From Pomphorhynchus laevis (Eukaryota > Acanthocephala > Palaeacanthocephala > Echinorhynchida > Pomphorhynchidae), in the NCBI GenBank assembly GCA_012934845.2, contig WNNJ02000718.1:41080-105079 (forward strand): 64,000 nucleotides of DNA. The letters run 5' to 3'. Below the pieces are notes generated by a model. That model ran no database searches, was not told the origin of the DNA, and saw nothing but the letters and a program-made list of their open reading frames with translations. A program made the position numbers and the translations under genes. Positions 23,051 to 34,859 of the stretch are shown piece after piece (positions within the stretch are counted from its first letter, which is position 1; every line of letters starts with the position of its first letter).

Positions 23051-24240
23051 TCACCACTTTCCAGCCGTCGATGCAGCTCGTTGAAAGCCTCGTGTCTTCT
23101 CAAACGATCTGCAGGAGATAAATCACGGAGTAAATGAAAATCAGAGCGCGATAATCTAAATGCATGCTTGAGTAGGAAGTCAACATGATCTTTTGAGTCT
23201 AGAACAACTTTTAAAAGTCTAGGTCTATCTGAAAGTTTCTTGCCTAGACGAAAAACTCTTCGAACTTTAAGACACTTCGCAACATCCACATCGCTCTGGA
23301 GAAAAATCTTAGAAAACACTGCGCGAAGATGCACAATATCGTCATCCAGTCTACTTTGGGGATTGTTACTGAGAGATTCTTCAACACCGCTCACGATAAC
23401 GTTTAACTCTCTTCTGGAGTTAAATTGTCTAGAGCTGAATTGTTTAGGGCTAGCAGACGGAACTAATGAAGAATGAGTCTCAGGGGCAATCGATGGCCGT
23501 CGATGATTTGGAGGAATCACTGCATGTTGTTTATTATTTGGAAGGCTAACTATTTGTCGTAGATTATCTATAGGCCTAACTATAATCTGACTAGCCTTTG
23601 CAAGATCCTTAACGCTCTCAATTAACGGGGCTACTAGAGGAGCAACACATAAACTGCAGCGGGGATGCAGTTGCTGCGGGTAAGCACAAGGACGCTCACT
23701 ACAATCGCTACCTAGAGGACAGTTTTGAGAACAATCACTGCCCGAGGAAGTGTTAACAGGAGTTGACAAATCAACATTTGCATGCTTGAGGGCGGAACAT
23801 TTGTTATCTACATCAAGACCGACGCTGCTCGAGTCCAATATATGGGGATGAACAATAGAATCCAAGACAGGAAGTTGTTTGAAGGAGTAATCCATCACAT
23901 TAGTCTCATGCAATGCATCCCTAACGAAGCATTGAGTTGAATTGTTATTGAAGGGTATGATTGAACGATCGCTCATTTCTAACTTCGACTGCTGCGTGAG
24001 AGAATGATTGAGTACATGAATAGCATTATTGGTTCCTATCTCAGATAATTTTGGAGTGGCCGAAACATCATCAATCCCTGACGACGAGCTGCTTGACTTT
24101 CTGAACGCTTCTGAACTCCGTTCTGGTTCGTTAATACTATGATCTTCCCCATCGTTGTGACTGTTTGAATCTGCGTTCCTCTTTAAACCATTTATTGATA
24201 CTTGCTCGTCACAATGGCCCTTGAACAACAAGGAGAGCAA
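22975..24240 (-). CDS. LINE A2 ORF1 protein
   Basis: A 421-codon ORF. The N-terminal two thirds is Ser/Asn/Asp-rich with a Cys cluster (CSLCVAPLVAPL). The C-terminal 140 residues form an RRM-like domain typical of CR1-group ORF1 proteins (NVIVSGVEESLS, VRRVFRLGKKL, RPRLLKVVLDSKDHVDFLL, DLSPADRLRRHEAF). It binds element RNA in known relatives. A Cys-bearing segment upstream of the ATG (FVCGFCASEL) stays in frame, so the true start may be further 5' in the element leader. Confidence 0.85.
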   Translation of the reverse strand: MLSLLFKGHCDEQVSINGLKRNADSNSHNDGEDHSINEPERSSEAFRKSSSSSSGIDDVSATPKLSEIGTNNAIHVLNHSLTQQSKLEMSDRSIIPFNNNSTQCFVRDALHETNVMDYSFKQLPVLDSIVHPHILDSSSVGLDVDNKCSALKHANVDLSTPVNTSSGSDCSQNCPLGSDCSERPCAYPQQLHPRCSLCVAPLVAPLIESVKDLAKASQIIVRPIDNLRQIVSLPNNKQHAVIPPNHRRPSIAPETHSSLVPSASPKQFSSRQFNSRRELNVIVSGVEESLSNNPQSRLDDDIVHLRAVFSKIFLQSDVDVAKCLKVRRVFRLGKKLSDRPRLLKVVLDSKDHVDFLLKHAFRLSRSDFHLLRDLSPADRLRRHEAFNELHRRLESGECNLCVRNFRVVKWRPTVRWHPLLL

Positions 24241-24390
24241 TTCGGAGGCACAGAACCCACAAACAAAATCCCTAGACAGTAGCGATTTCGTCAGACAGGA
24301 TGGAACGTTGACAGCTGTCCATATGTCGCATCCAGAATATATAAATAATAATTAATTACAAATAATATTTAACATAACGAGGCGGATTTT

Positions 24391-24431
24391 GAAAAACTTA
24401 TATTAACTTTTATTTAATAACGTGTGTAATT
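24391..24431. repeat. Direct repeat R, right copy
   Basis: Partner of 17,092-17,138. It is followed 11 bp later by the 16-bp sequence TTATGAGTTCTTATCG that also ends the LINE fragment at 16.8 kb. Confidence 0.8.
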
Positions 24432-26660
24432 CAGACTATTCTTATGAGTTCTTATCGCTTGCTATTAGTGGGGACTTTATTGATGTCAAAGTTTGCATTT
24501 TGTATCGATATTTATCTGTTCCGCTGAATTTTGATATATTGAAGGTCCTCCACGGAAGTTGCTGCTCGTCCGGTCACTTTCTGCTTTTGGGTGATTATAA
24601 CTTTCCTAAAATAGATTGGGATGAATGTGCATCCAGCAACTGTTATGGGACTGAAAGAGATAACCGTTCTAGTACGAACGGTTATCTACGGTCGTTAAAC
24701 GCTAAGCTATTGAAAAAATCTGATATTTTCGCTTTCTCAGGTCATGTACCAGCTCAATTCTCTATTACGCTTTGGTTTGATCGGGAACTTTTATCTGTCA
24801 TAGAATCTCGTAATCAACTGTACCGTCAGTTCAGGTATGACTCTAATCTCAAAGTTCATTATAATTATGCTTGTAATCTTTGGAATAGAATGAAACGCAA
24901 AAACGACAGGTTTTTATGAAGAAGATTGCGTCAAGTGCATCAAGAACATCCAAAACGATTTTGGTCATGTTAGAAGGGTCGAACTTTATCTTTACAAATA
25001 AACACTCTTAAAACGGTAAGTGTTGTCTCACATGGTGAACACATTATTGCTGAAGATTTGGCAAATTCTTTTATGACTGTACCTGATGACACTCTCAATT
25101 TAAATGGGTTCGCGGAGATGTTATCACCGACAACTTCAACCAATGGCATAGAGTATATTCAGTATAACGACGTATATAATGAAATTTTAAAACTGAATTC
25201 TTTTGGATCGGCTTGGCCCGACGGTATTTCATATTTCCCAGTTCCTATTTTAGCACTAGTGCTATATGGTGGCTTTACACAATTATTTCGTTACAGTTTG
25301 AGTCATTCATTGATTTCTGAGTTTCGGAAAATTTCCACTGTTGTTCCTCTAGCTAAGAATCTTCCAGCTCAAACATGCTCAGATTTTTGTTCAATAAGTA
25401 TCACGAGTATTTTTTGAAAAATACTTGAACGTATTGTTGCTAAAAGACTGGGTCTACATTTTTGCCGTATTCATTCCCCCTTGTAGTCACTCAACAAGGT
25501 TTTAGACCAGATTGATCTTGCTTAACCAATTTATTATCAGCTCGTGATAAATTGGTGGATGCTCTCATTGATGGTAAATCGGTTGATGTCGTGTTTTTGG
25601 ACTTTCCTCAGGCTATTTTCTCGTGCCTCACTAAGGAATAGTATCATTATTATGCCACTATGGTGTTTATCGTGAAATGTGTATATGGGTGAGCAATTTC
25701 CTTGTTTAAAGATACTTTAGACTTCGTATTAATAAGACACAAGCAAAGCGCAGAAAAATCTCAACGGGTGTTTGTTCTTCAAGGTTCTGTATTGTGCCGC
25801 TACTGTTTATTATCTGCAAAAATTCTCATTTAACGTTTGCTGACGATGTCAAAAATTGGAGGATTGTCAAGTGTTCGTCGGATTGTATTTCGCTACAAAG
25901 TGATCTCGATTGTTTGCATAGCTGGTGCCGGTCACTGGTCTTTTGCTCGTTTTTAATAAATGTGTGGTGATGATAATTGGCAAGATCAATATTCCCTATA
26001 CGTATAATATTGCTAGATCTGAGGTATCCAATCACAGAGATTTAGGAATTATCGTTGACCAAAATATTAAGACCAGATTTAATACGGATAATGTTCGTAG
26101 GATTCTATACGTGCTTTATATATTGTATTAATAATACACTTTACTTCATTTCAGCTTCTGTCTTCAAAACTTTATTTATGGCTTTTATAAAATCGCATTT
26201 AGAAGTTTCCCGATTACAAATAAAGACAAACGACCTGCACGCAGTTATGCGACGTGAATCTCGGATGTGCATTGATCTCAAAGGCTACTCTTATAATATG
26301 CCTTTAACAATGCTACATTTAATTCCTGTGAGGCTTAGATTTGTCTTAATTGACCTTGTATTCTTTTGGGCAATGATTCACGAAGTGATATGATACCTTT
26401 CTAGATTTGTGTTTTCTACAGTCAGGCTTGCGTGGAAACTGTTGGACTCTGTATAAACGTTCATATGGTTGTTTGGCAAGATCTTGGATGTTATCTCCGA
26501 GAATTTAAAAAATTTGGAATTCTTTGCCAGAGGAAATTGCTGCTCTCTTAATAATAAGTGGAGATATTATCTCGACTTCACGATTTTCGATAACTTACTT
26601 TCGCCCAAGGCATTTATAATCCACAAATGGTGCTTGTGTTATAGAAGTAACTTGATTTCA
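24432..26660 (+). mobile_element. Degenerate CR1-like LINE, EN and RT, lacking its 5' part
   Basis: Sense-strand remnants: SYEFLSLAISG, VCILYRYLSVP, LLLGDYNFPKIDW (24.42-24.92 kb), then PDGISYF and LISEFRKISTVVPLAKNLPAQ (25.06-25.42 kb). LDFPQA-like and FADDVK-like segments (25.59-25.86 kb) precede NHRDLGIIVDQNIKTRFN (25.9-26.1 kb) and a C-terminal tail to 26.65 kb. Many frame changes make this one of the oldest LINEs here. Its 5' part is probably the fragment at 16.48-16.83 kb. Confidence 0.75.
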
Positions 26661-26910
26661 TTTAAATTTTAATTTTTCTCAGTTTTCAAAGTTCAAGATT
26701 TTTAAATTATCTCAATAACACGCGTTCAATATTTAATTTGAAATCAAATAAATTTGTTTATTGGCAATATAAAATAAATATTTTAAAATAAATACTTTTA
26801 AAATAAGTTTTCTTATTTCCTGATTACTTTTTTAAAAGTTTTTAAATTTGTCAGCAATGTTTATTAATAGTATTATTTTTTAAATACAATATAATTGATT
26901 GTTTTGGAAT

Positions 26911-26923
26911 TTTTTCTAGATTT
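26911..26923 (+). promoter_or_regulatory. Candidate trans-splice acceptor of SDHB
   Basis: TTTTTTCTAG ends four bases before the initiator ATG at 26,924. A T-tract/AG this close to the start codon resembles spliced-leader addition sites. An ordinary cis-intron in the 5' UTR is the alternative. Confidence 0.4.
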
Positions 26924-29900
26924 ATGCAGGCTCAACTATTTAGACATTTAAAGCAACTTCAGGTAAATATCTAAGTAAATTAAATTTTACAGATAATAAA
27001 GTAGCTTGATAATTTTGATTATCTAATTATTAGATATTATTAGATTACATATTTGATTATTTATTAGATTACTTTATTTATTTAGGGACATAAATGTAAA
27101 TATAAATAAATAAATTATTAATAAATTATTATCTAATTAACTGTATTCTGAAACTCGCGCAATGTCGCGAGTTTCAAAAATTATAAAATTCGAAAAATAT
27201 TTTCACATTTCCAAAACAATTTCAGTTGTTTCATCTAATAAGTAAAAAATTTTAATTTTTTTTTTATTTTTAAAAATTTGAAATTTTTTTAAATTAAAAA
27301 TTTTTTTATTTTTTTTATTTTTAGAAATGTATTTTTGTTCATCTGTTTCCGCTGATTTTTGTCAACTTTAAATTGATTTACAAATTATTTCACAAATTTT
27401 TTACGATTTTATATAGACGTATTATTTATTTATGTTGTTTAGCTATGTGTTTCACGTTCAGCACCGGCTTCTACACAAAGTAATATGAAAACATTCCAGA
27501 TTTATCGATACGTATATATTAATTTGGATAACATTTATGTTTTATTGAAAATACGTTTAGGATCCCGAACAACCCGACAAGAAGCCGGCCCTTCAAGACT
27601 TCAAGGTGGACTTGTCTAGGTCTGTAAAATTGTTTTATTTCTGTATAGGGTGGGCGATCAGTAGACCTTAGCGCGAGATTCATATCGCTGATTATCGACA
27701 TAATGGCAAGAAGCATTCATTATAATTTTGATGACACTACACTATATGACAGTTTATAGTTTGAATGCAACATAAATTTAATTTTAATTTTTTACGAATA
27801 TTTGATTATTAATAGCATTGACAAATTCGAATCGAATTTGTACGAATACATAATTCTAATTTATATAGCAATTTCGGAATATTTACTTTTAACGAGAAAT
27901 TTAACATTAAAACGTGTTTGATAATTAATCTTTTTAATTTTAGTTTATAAACGATTAAACTTAAATATTATTGGAAGTGAATTTATTCTTATTGGCAATT
28001 TGTTTAGGACTAGTAATTTTTTAAATCCGATACTTTTTAGCTGTGGTTCAATGGTTTTGGACGCTCTGATTAAGATAAAGAACGAAATGGACCCCAGTCT
28101 TACGTTTAGGCGATCTTGCCGTGAAGGAATTTGTGGATCATGTTCAATGAATATCAATGGAACTAACGCATTAGCTTGTATCTGGTAAACTATCTTATTA
28201 GAAGAGTTTCAAATTCATGGAGTTTTGATAATCCATATTTAGGATATTTTTCATATCTATTACCTCATATTTTGAGGTAATAGTTAATATACAGTCGATC
28301 TAAAATTTGATTAATAAAATAGACTTATTCGTAAAGAGAATCACGCAGTGGAAATTAAATTTCCATTTAAGTTTTGCTGCGTCAAATATAACTTCCATAT
28401 TTTCAAACTGAAATTAAATTTCCATTTCCTGCGTCAAATGTAACTTTCGTTTTCAAGCTATTTGTTTCAATTCGAGTTAATGAAACTAAGGTTACGTGTA
28501 GCAAATTAATATTTTATATGTATGGTGCATTAAAAGCAACTTGACAACCGACAATTTATAAAGCGTGAATTAAATTTTTAAATAAAAATTATTTAATTAG
28601 TTTGTTGTCATAAACTTTGAGTTGTGGCCAAAAGAATATCATTCCTCAAAATAATAACCTCCATTATTCTGAGACGGTCATTATATTAAGTATTGATTAT
28701 CCTCATCTAATTATTAGATGAAATTAAACTGAATTAAAATATAGTACACAATTCAAATTAAAATCATATTAGTTTTCGGTTATTCTGTTCGACTAGCAAA
28801 ATATTCATTATTAAATTTTTTAATTCTATCACAAAACTAATGATACATTGAGTTCCTTTTTTAATCATCAAATTTTAATATTTTGAATCTCGTGTGACGT
28901 TACTTTTCTTAGATTTGATATCAGGCCATGGCTATGGAATGTTTCCTTAATGTTTTGTGTTTTGATAAATGTCGTAAGTTTTTCATCAAACTATTGAAAC
29001 TAATAGCCTTTGGCATAAATATTTATCGATATTACCAAATTTAAAGAATTATCTCAATATAGTGTTGTAGAGATACAAGCTTAAGGAAATGATTAACTGA
29101 CTGATTTATATGTAGAAAGGCCTGAATAACTTAAAACTAAAATATCAATTTAACATAATTTAATAATTTAATATAATTTAATAATCTTAAATAATTTAAT
29201 GAGATAAAATCTTTACTGTTTACTGTTTAATCTTTTTCAAGTGAGGAAATAATTATGTGATTTTATTTAACAAAGCACATTTTTTCTGACTTTTCTTATT
29301 TAACAAGTACATTGTAATTTATTGTTCATTGGTAATTCCTTTTCATGTTTCAGAATTATATAATAAATAGAAACTTAATTTGCAGTTATTGAAAAATAAT
29401 ATTAGAGCGTTATTGTTTAAATAGTTTTTTCATAAATAGAAAAAACATAAATGTTTTTTCGAGTGTTTAAAACAGCTTATTAGTTATTTTTCCTTGTTTC
29501 ATTTAACGATAGTTTTGTTTTTGCAAACGTTTCATTTTAGCCCAATTGATAAAAGCTCGTCAAGTCCCACAAAGGTTTACCCTCTACCTCACATGTACGT
29601 TGTAAAGGATCTTGTTTCAGTACGTGATTTTATTTTATGAATATTTGCACTGTACCCTTAAAATTAAGGATTTTTCCAACTTCTATCAGCAGTATGCATC
29701 CATTGAACCATATTTGAAACGGAAAGACGGTATTGAACTCGGAGAAAAGCAATTGTTTCAGAGCGAAACAGATAGGGATAGATTGGTATGTAGATTTATA
29801 TAATCGTCAGAAATTCAACTATAACATGCCACAGCCTCAATTAAACAATCACTGAAAATTATACTAATTAATTAATTATAATTAATTAGTATAATATTAA

Positions 29901-32847
29901 TTATACTAATTAATAAGTTACTAATATAATAAAATTAAATTATACATTTTATTTCTTTTAATGTTATACTTTAATGTTGCTAACATTTAAAACAAAAAAT
30001 AGGGAAGCTATTTTTGTTTTTGAAACTCTAAAGGAAACATTCATTTGCTTTGTACTTAATATATATTGATTAATAAAACATGTTCATATATTTCTTAATC
30101 AAGAAGATATTATACAAAATTCCTCACTTAAAAATGTAATTATTTTATTATTTTGTTAATATAATAACAAATATTAATAATATTAATATTAATATTAATT
30201 ATATTATAATAACAGATATTATAATATAATAATATATTGACTTAAATTCATACAAATTTAAATAAATTACAAAGTTTGAAAATTTAAATATTTCACAAAA
30301 CACTGACATTTTGCTAGAATGTAGTTTAATCTATATCGAGGTTTCATCATTTCTATATCGAGGTTTCATCATTATATACTTGATGCAAGACACCCTAAGG
30401 CATTATAAGTATTTTTTCCTGAAATATTCTCAAACAAGAGAAATAAAATCTTTCATAAGATTTTATTTCTCAAGATTTCTCAATGTATAATTTTCCATTT
30501 GTTTGTTAGTTTATTATAATTTCTCTCCTTGAGTATTGTTTGATTTCCTTTGATAGTTTTAATTTTCAATTTCTGTCCGATAACTTTTGTAAAATAAATT
30601 TTTGGTGCAAAACATTTTGCACCAAAAGATGATTTTATTTAGAAATCAGGGTTTATAGCTGCAATCAAATAATTATTAATTATTACTAATTAATTATTAT
30701 TAATATAATTATTCTTTAATACAAAACATTCGGAATATTGGATTCTCTGGATATTTAAAAAGGTGATTACTATCAGTTTTTTATAATCGTACTAATATGG
30801 TTTGCAATTTATTTACATATTGTAGTGTCAGACTACAAATTCCCTATTTTATATAACATATGTTTGCTACTCTATATTGATTTATATTCGTATTCGTTCA
30901 TGTAAAAATACAAAATGATCATAATGTTGCGACGATACACTTAATATCGCTCTAGTTACACTTATGCGTTGTGAAATTTGTATTTTCTAAAAATAAAAGA
31001 ACACATAAGAGAATAATAGTGTAGCATATGGAATTAGCTTACGATTTCTCCAGTGAAAGTAAGTTAATTATAATACTTGCTCAAAGACTTTTAAAGTCAA
31101 TGACAATATATACGATTACTGACCTATTATGCATTATAGTTCAAATTGTTGATGGCCGGTTTTTAAAATATAAAACTTTAAACTTGCTAATATTGGGTAA
31201 ATATCATCTTACATAGGCACTTTTCTTTACTGACGGTAAACGGTTGATTGATTTCAGTACATATAATCTTATTGGAATTATATATTTTTTGTTGCGGAAT
31301 TTTGTCTTTTTCAAAAGCCCGGTTTTTTATGTCTTTTTCAAAAGTTTCACATTTGCCATACTTTAACCATAAGTCACTAAAAGTTTTTGAGATTTTTGTA
31401 TTTGTGACTAACACGAATTTTTCGATTGCAACAAGACAACTAATTTCCTTTTTAAAAATAAGTTCTATAAACTTAATTCAACTGGGGTTGTATCAATTTA
31501 TAATTATCCATTTGTTAGTTAGTTTATACTTGTTTAATTAATTCCTTTCTTGGAATATTTAGTTTCAATTAAATATTTTAGGATGGCTTGTATGATTGCA
31601 TACTCTGCGCATGCTGTACGACATCCTGCCCAGAATACTGGTGGCATCCAGAAAAATACCTTGGACCTGCAACATTAATGCAGGCATATAGGCACGTATA
31701 TCACTGACACTTAAAATATTTTTTATCAGTTAGAACAATTCTGATTTATCGTTTATAAGAAAAAAATCATATTGTTATTATTAATTAGCAAAATATTAAT
31801 GATTTTCACTCTACTAAATCGTTTATGAATTCTGCCGGTCTTTTCGGTTCCTGCGTTATTTATCAACATCATTAAATTCTATAATTAATAGATTCTCAAA
31901 TTCAATAATTTATTATAGACTATTTGCACGTGGAATTACATCTGATTTGTCATTAAAAAATATATTTTTATCAGTTAGAACAATTCTGATTTATCGTTTA
32001 TCAGAAAAAAATCACATTGTTATTATTAATTAGCGAAATATTAATGATTTACACTCTACTAAATCGTTTATGAATTCTTCCGGTCTTTTCGGTTCCTGTG
32101 TTAATTATCAACATCATTAAATTCTATAATTAATAGATTCATGATTATATTAATCTAATTAATAGATTCAATAACGCGATCATGTAACGAATATATATAT
32201 TCACTGTTTCAATGTAATAAATTGTTTAATTAATAAATATGAACTGGTGATATTTTGTTATTCTGATTTCAATCCATTTCTAAATTAACTCTAATAATAA
32301 TTTAAATCAGGATTGTCCTTTCGGACAAAATGTGATCAAATCATTGCAATTTGTAGATCAGCTTTAAGCTGAAATTGAAAATCTTTGTTATTTTTGTCTT
32401 AATAATCCCCTGCACTTTATCGAAATGTTTAAGTTTGAAACTGTTTAAGTATAATTTGTTAGACGAATAAAATTTTATAATTTTTTTATAAATCAAATCA
32501 GAGGAATTTAATTTATAAATTCTAAAATTATAATTTAGCGTAAATCATATTGTTTAGTATAAACATTAAAAATTTATCATTTTCTAGGTGGATCGCTGAT
32601 TCAAGAGACGACTATGCAAAGGAACGCATACAAGCATTGAACACTAAATGGAAAGTGTACCCTTGCAAAACGATTATGAATTGTACTGCATGCTGTCCAA
32701 AGGTACGAATTTGAACATGAAAACAATTGAATGCCAATTTGTTTTTGCTTTTAGAACCTCAACCCAGGCAAAGCCATTGCAGAATTAAAGAAATTACTTA
32801 CTGGGATGGTTAAGCCACCACATAAAGATATGTCATTTGCAAACTAA
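26924..32847 (+). CDS. SDHB: Succinate dehydrogenase iron-sulfur subunit, nine exons
   Basis: SDHB passes electrons from succinate-derived FADH2 to ubiquinone in mitochondrial complex II. Exons: 26,924-26,962; 27,443-27,511; 27,561-27,619; 28,041-28,184; 29,541-29,619; 29,669-29,785; 31,582-31,691; 32,588-32,702; 32,755-32,847. All phases agree and give about 274 residues, the normal length. Residues 1-28 form a basic presequence. [17 protein letters not shown] opens the mature protein. The 2Fe-2S site is [20 protein letters not shown] plus Cys, the 4Fe-4S site [12 protein letters not shown], and the 3Fe-4S/4Fe-4S tail [18 protein letters not shown]. Three introns are only 49-52 bp and three exceed 890 bp. 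The intron after 31,691 starts with GC. AATAAA follows at 32,937. Confidence 0.95.
31717..32140. repeat. About 179-bp direct duplication inside SDHB intron 7
   Basis: 31,717-31,895 and 31,962-32,140 match closely (ATCAGTTAGAACAATTCTG through CATTAAATTCTATAATTAAT) with scattered differences and a 66-bp spacer. The duplication has no coding content and lies within the GC-AG intron. Confidence 0.85.
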
Positions 32848-33534
32848 AATAGCTAGATCGAGAAAAGTAGATTATATTCTTATGACAATATTAGACGTTT
32901 ACACAGTTCAAAGAACTATAAATTTATTCACTCCTTAATAAATTCATTTTCAAATTTTGTTTATTACAAAAAGGTGTGTCTTTTTAATCGCTGAATTCCT
33001 AAATTCAGTCATTCCTACATTTCATTGACTATATTATATTTTGCTAATACTTTTTCTGCACTTTACTTCTAATTTTAGTGTATAAAACATTCATTATTAT
33101 ATTATATATGATAATATAATATTATATTATAATTATAATATTATATTATAATATTATATTATATATTATATTATATGTTGATGTTTGTTCCCGATCGAGT
33201 TTCGTGTAACGAACTTTTTGATAATTAACCAAAATCAAAAATTCGTATAAAAATACTTTTTTTATAACGACTCATTATCTTGTTATTTAATTGATTTAAG
33301 GCGAATATCTTTTTAATTAAAAATTAATTTTTAACAGATCAATTAATCAAAATCACTTTATTTAAGAAATGCAGAGCAAGTATTTTTTAGCTCATATACA
33401 GGAGGTTTCATATAGAAAGAAATTAGATTTGTAAAAATTAGAGTAAGAACAAAAAAGATGTAAAATTTGAAAAATCTGCGTTTGTCAGAAAATTGAGTTA
33501 ATCATCGAGATGAAAATGAGTTTTGTCATTTTAT
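32848..33534. other. Intergenic, AT-rich, no gene seen
   Basis: SDHB 3' end followed by AT-rich sequence with an ATATTAT-type microsatellite at about 33,090-33,178. No ORF or RNA gene is recognisable. Confidence 0.7.
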
Positions 33535-34110
33535 ATGAATTGAGGATTTATTCTTTTATTATGGTAAGTAATAGCACGGTGCAGGAAACTATTCAACATA
33601 TGTGTTCTAACAGAATTTGTGATGTATTTCCGAGTATGTCGCATGTTTCTGTTATTTATTTCTTCTGCCGCACCTAATCTTTCGAACAACTTCGCGTTTC
33701 CAGCTGTGCGTAAAAAGAGATTCTTTAAAATATCGTTTAATGATGTAAATCGTTTCTCCGCAATGCGTTGTGCATAGTTGTGGATTACTTTTAGTCAACG
33801 AACATCTTCTACGGACATGTTTATGTGAACAGGATATCCATAAGTTAGCAAAGAAATTACGGTTGCTGTATATATTTGTTCGATTTGATATGGAAGCGCA
33901 CCCTGTAGTTTAAGTTTGCGCAGAAAATATAGTCGGAGTGCACACTTACGTATCAAATCATCTATACGTAAGTGCCTTTGACAGATTGTCACTAAATCTC
34001 ATTCCTAGGATCTTTAAGCTGTTCACCCTTTCAAATCCAAAATCAATAAGTTGTTTTGAGAATGATCTTTTTAAGCAGAAATGTACTATTTTAGACTTCG
34101 TGCTATTTAT
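33535..34110 (-). mobile_element. LINE 3'-end fragment
   Basis: The minus strand encodes a LINE C-terminal region: HLRIDDLIRKCALRLYFLR, LPYQIEQIYTATVISLLTYG, then ERLGAAEEINNRN-like sequence. Only the part downstream of the RT active site is present. Confidence 0.65.
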
Positions 34111-34348
34111 TTGCTGACTATTTTTAAGCACCATTTAAGAAGTTCATCAATTTCGAATTTGAGCGAGCGATTTGATATATGGACACTATAAATATTTTAA
34201 TATTTAATATTAAAAATATTTTTTTATTTAATATTAAAAATATTAAATATACATAATATACACAATAATATCACATAATAATATTACATATCATAATATC
34301 ATTTATATAATATTAAAATGTTATATATTCTCATATACAGATCTTTTC

Positions 34349-34715
34349 ATTATTATTAGCACCATCTTGCACTATTATTGGCTCAACATTTCATTATTAT
34401 TGGCACCATCTTGCACTATTATTGGCTCAACATTTCATTATTATTGGCACCATCTTGCACTATTATTGGCTCAACATTTCATTATTATTGGCACCATCTT
34501 GCACTATTATTGGCTCAACATTTCATTATTATTGGCACCATCTTGCACTATTATTGGCTCAACATTTCATTATTATTGGCACCATCTTGCACTATTATTG
34601 GCTCAACATTTCATTATTATTGGCACCATCTTGCACTATTATTGGCTCAACATTTCATTATTATTGGCACCATCTTTTACTGGCGCTAAATTTCATTATT
34701 AATGGCACCATCTTT
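34349..34715. repeat. 44-bp minisatellite, about 8 copies, built of 22-bp halves
   Basis: The unit alternates TATTATTGGCACCATCTTG and TATTATTGGCTCAACATTT. Each half is about 22 bp and shares TATTATTGGC, so the 44-mer is a doubled 22-mer. Internal units are identical, and the last at 34.68 kb has diverged. All three forward frames are open through it, which is an effect of the repeat and not a gene. Confidence 0.95.
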
Positions 34716-34859
34716 GTAAAACTCCTCTAAGACTAACACGGATTTTTAAACAGAAAAACACTATTCAATTAGATAAAGTTGCGGAGCATGTGTTGGTCGA
34801 AACAACAGTATGTAATTATTTTCACAAAGAGACTATCGTACTGCAGCTACCTTGGGTAT

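Larger units (their letters stand above)
19977..24330 (-). mobile_element. LINE family A, copy A2, essentially full length
   Basis: A complete CR1/Jockey-like LINE: ORF1 (24,240-22,975), overlapping ORF2 (23,050 down to about 20,149), then a 3' UTR ending in a short AAT-type repeat near 19.98 kb. The 5' end lies close to 24.33 kb. RT is interrupted by an expanded C tract at 21,016-21,023 and by a 4-nt deletion near 20,735 relative to copy A1. Otherwise the copies are almost identical, so both insertions are young. Confidence 0.9.

Noticed and set aside
28000-28188. A 62-codon ORF as a stand-alone protein
   Set aside because: It is SDHB exon 4 (28,041-28,184) plus flanking intron sequence.
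34367-34730. Three long overlapping plus-strand ORFs
   Set aside because: They are translations of a 44-bp minisatellite in three frames, not genes.
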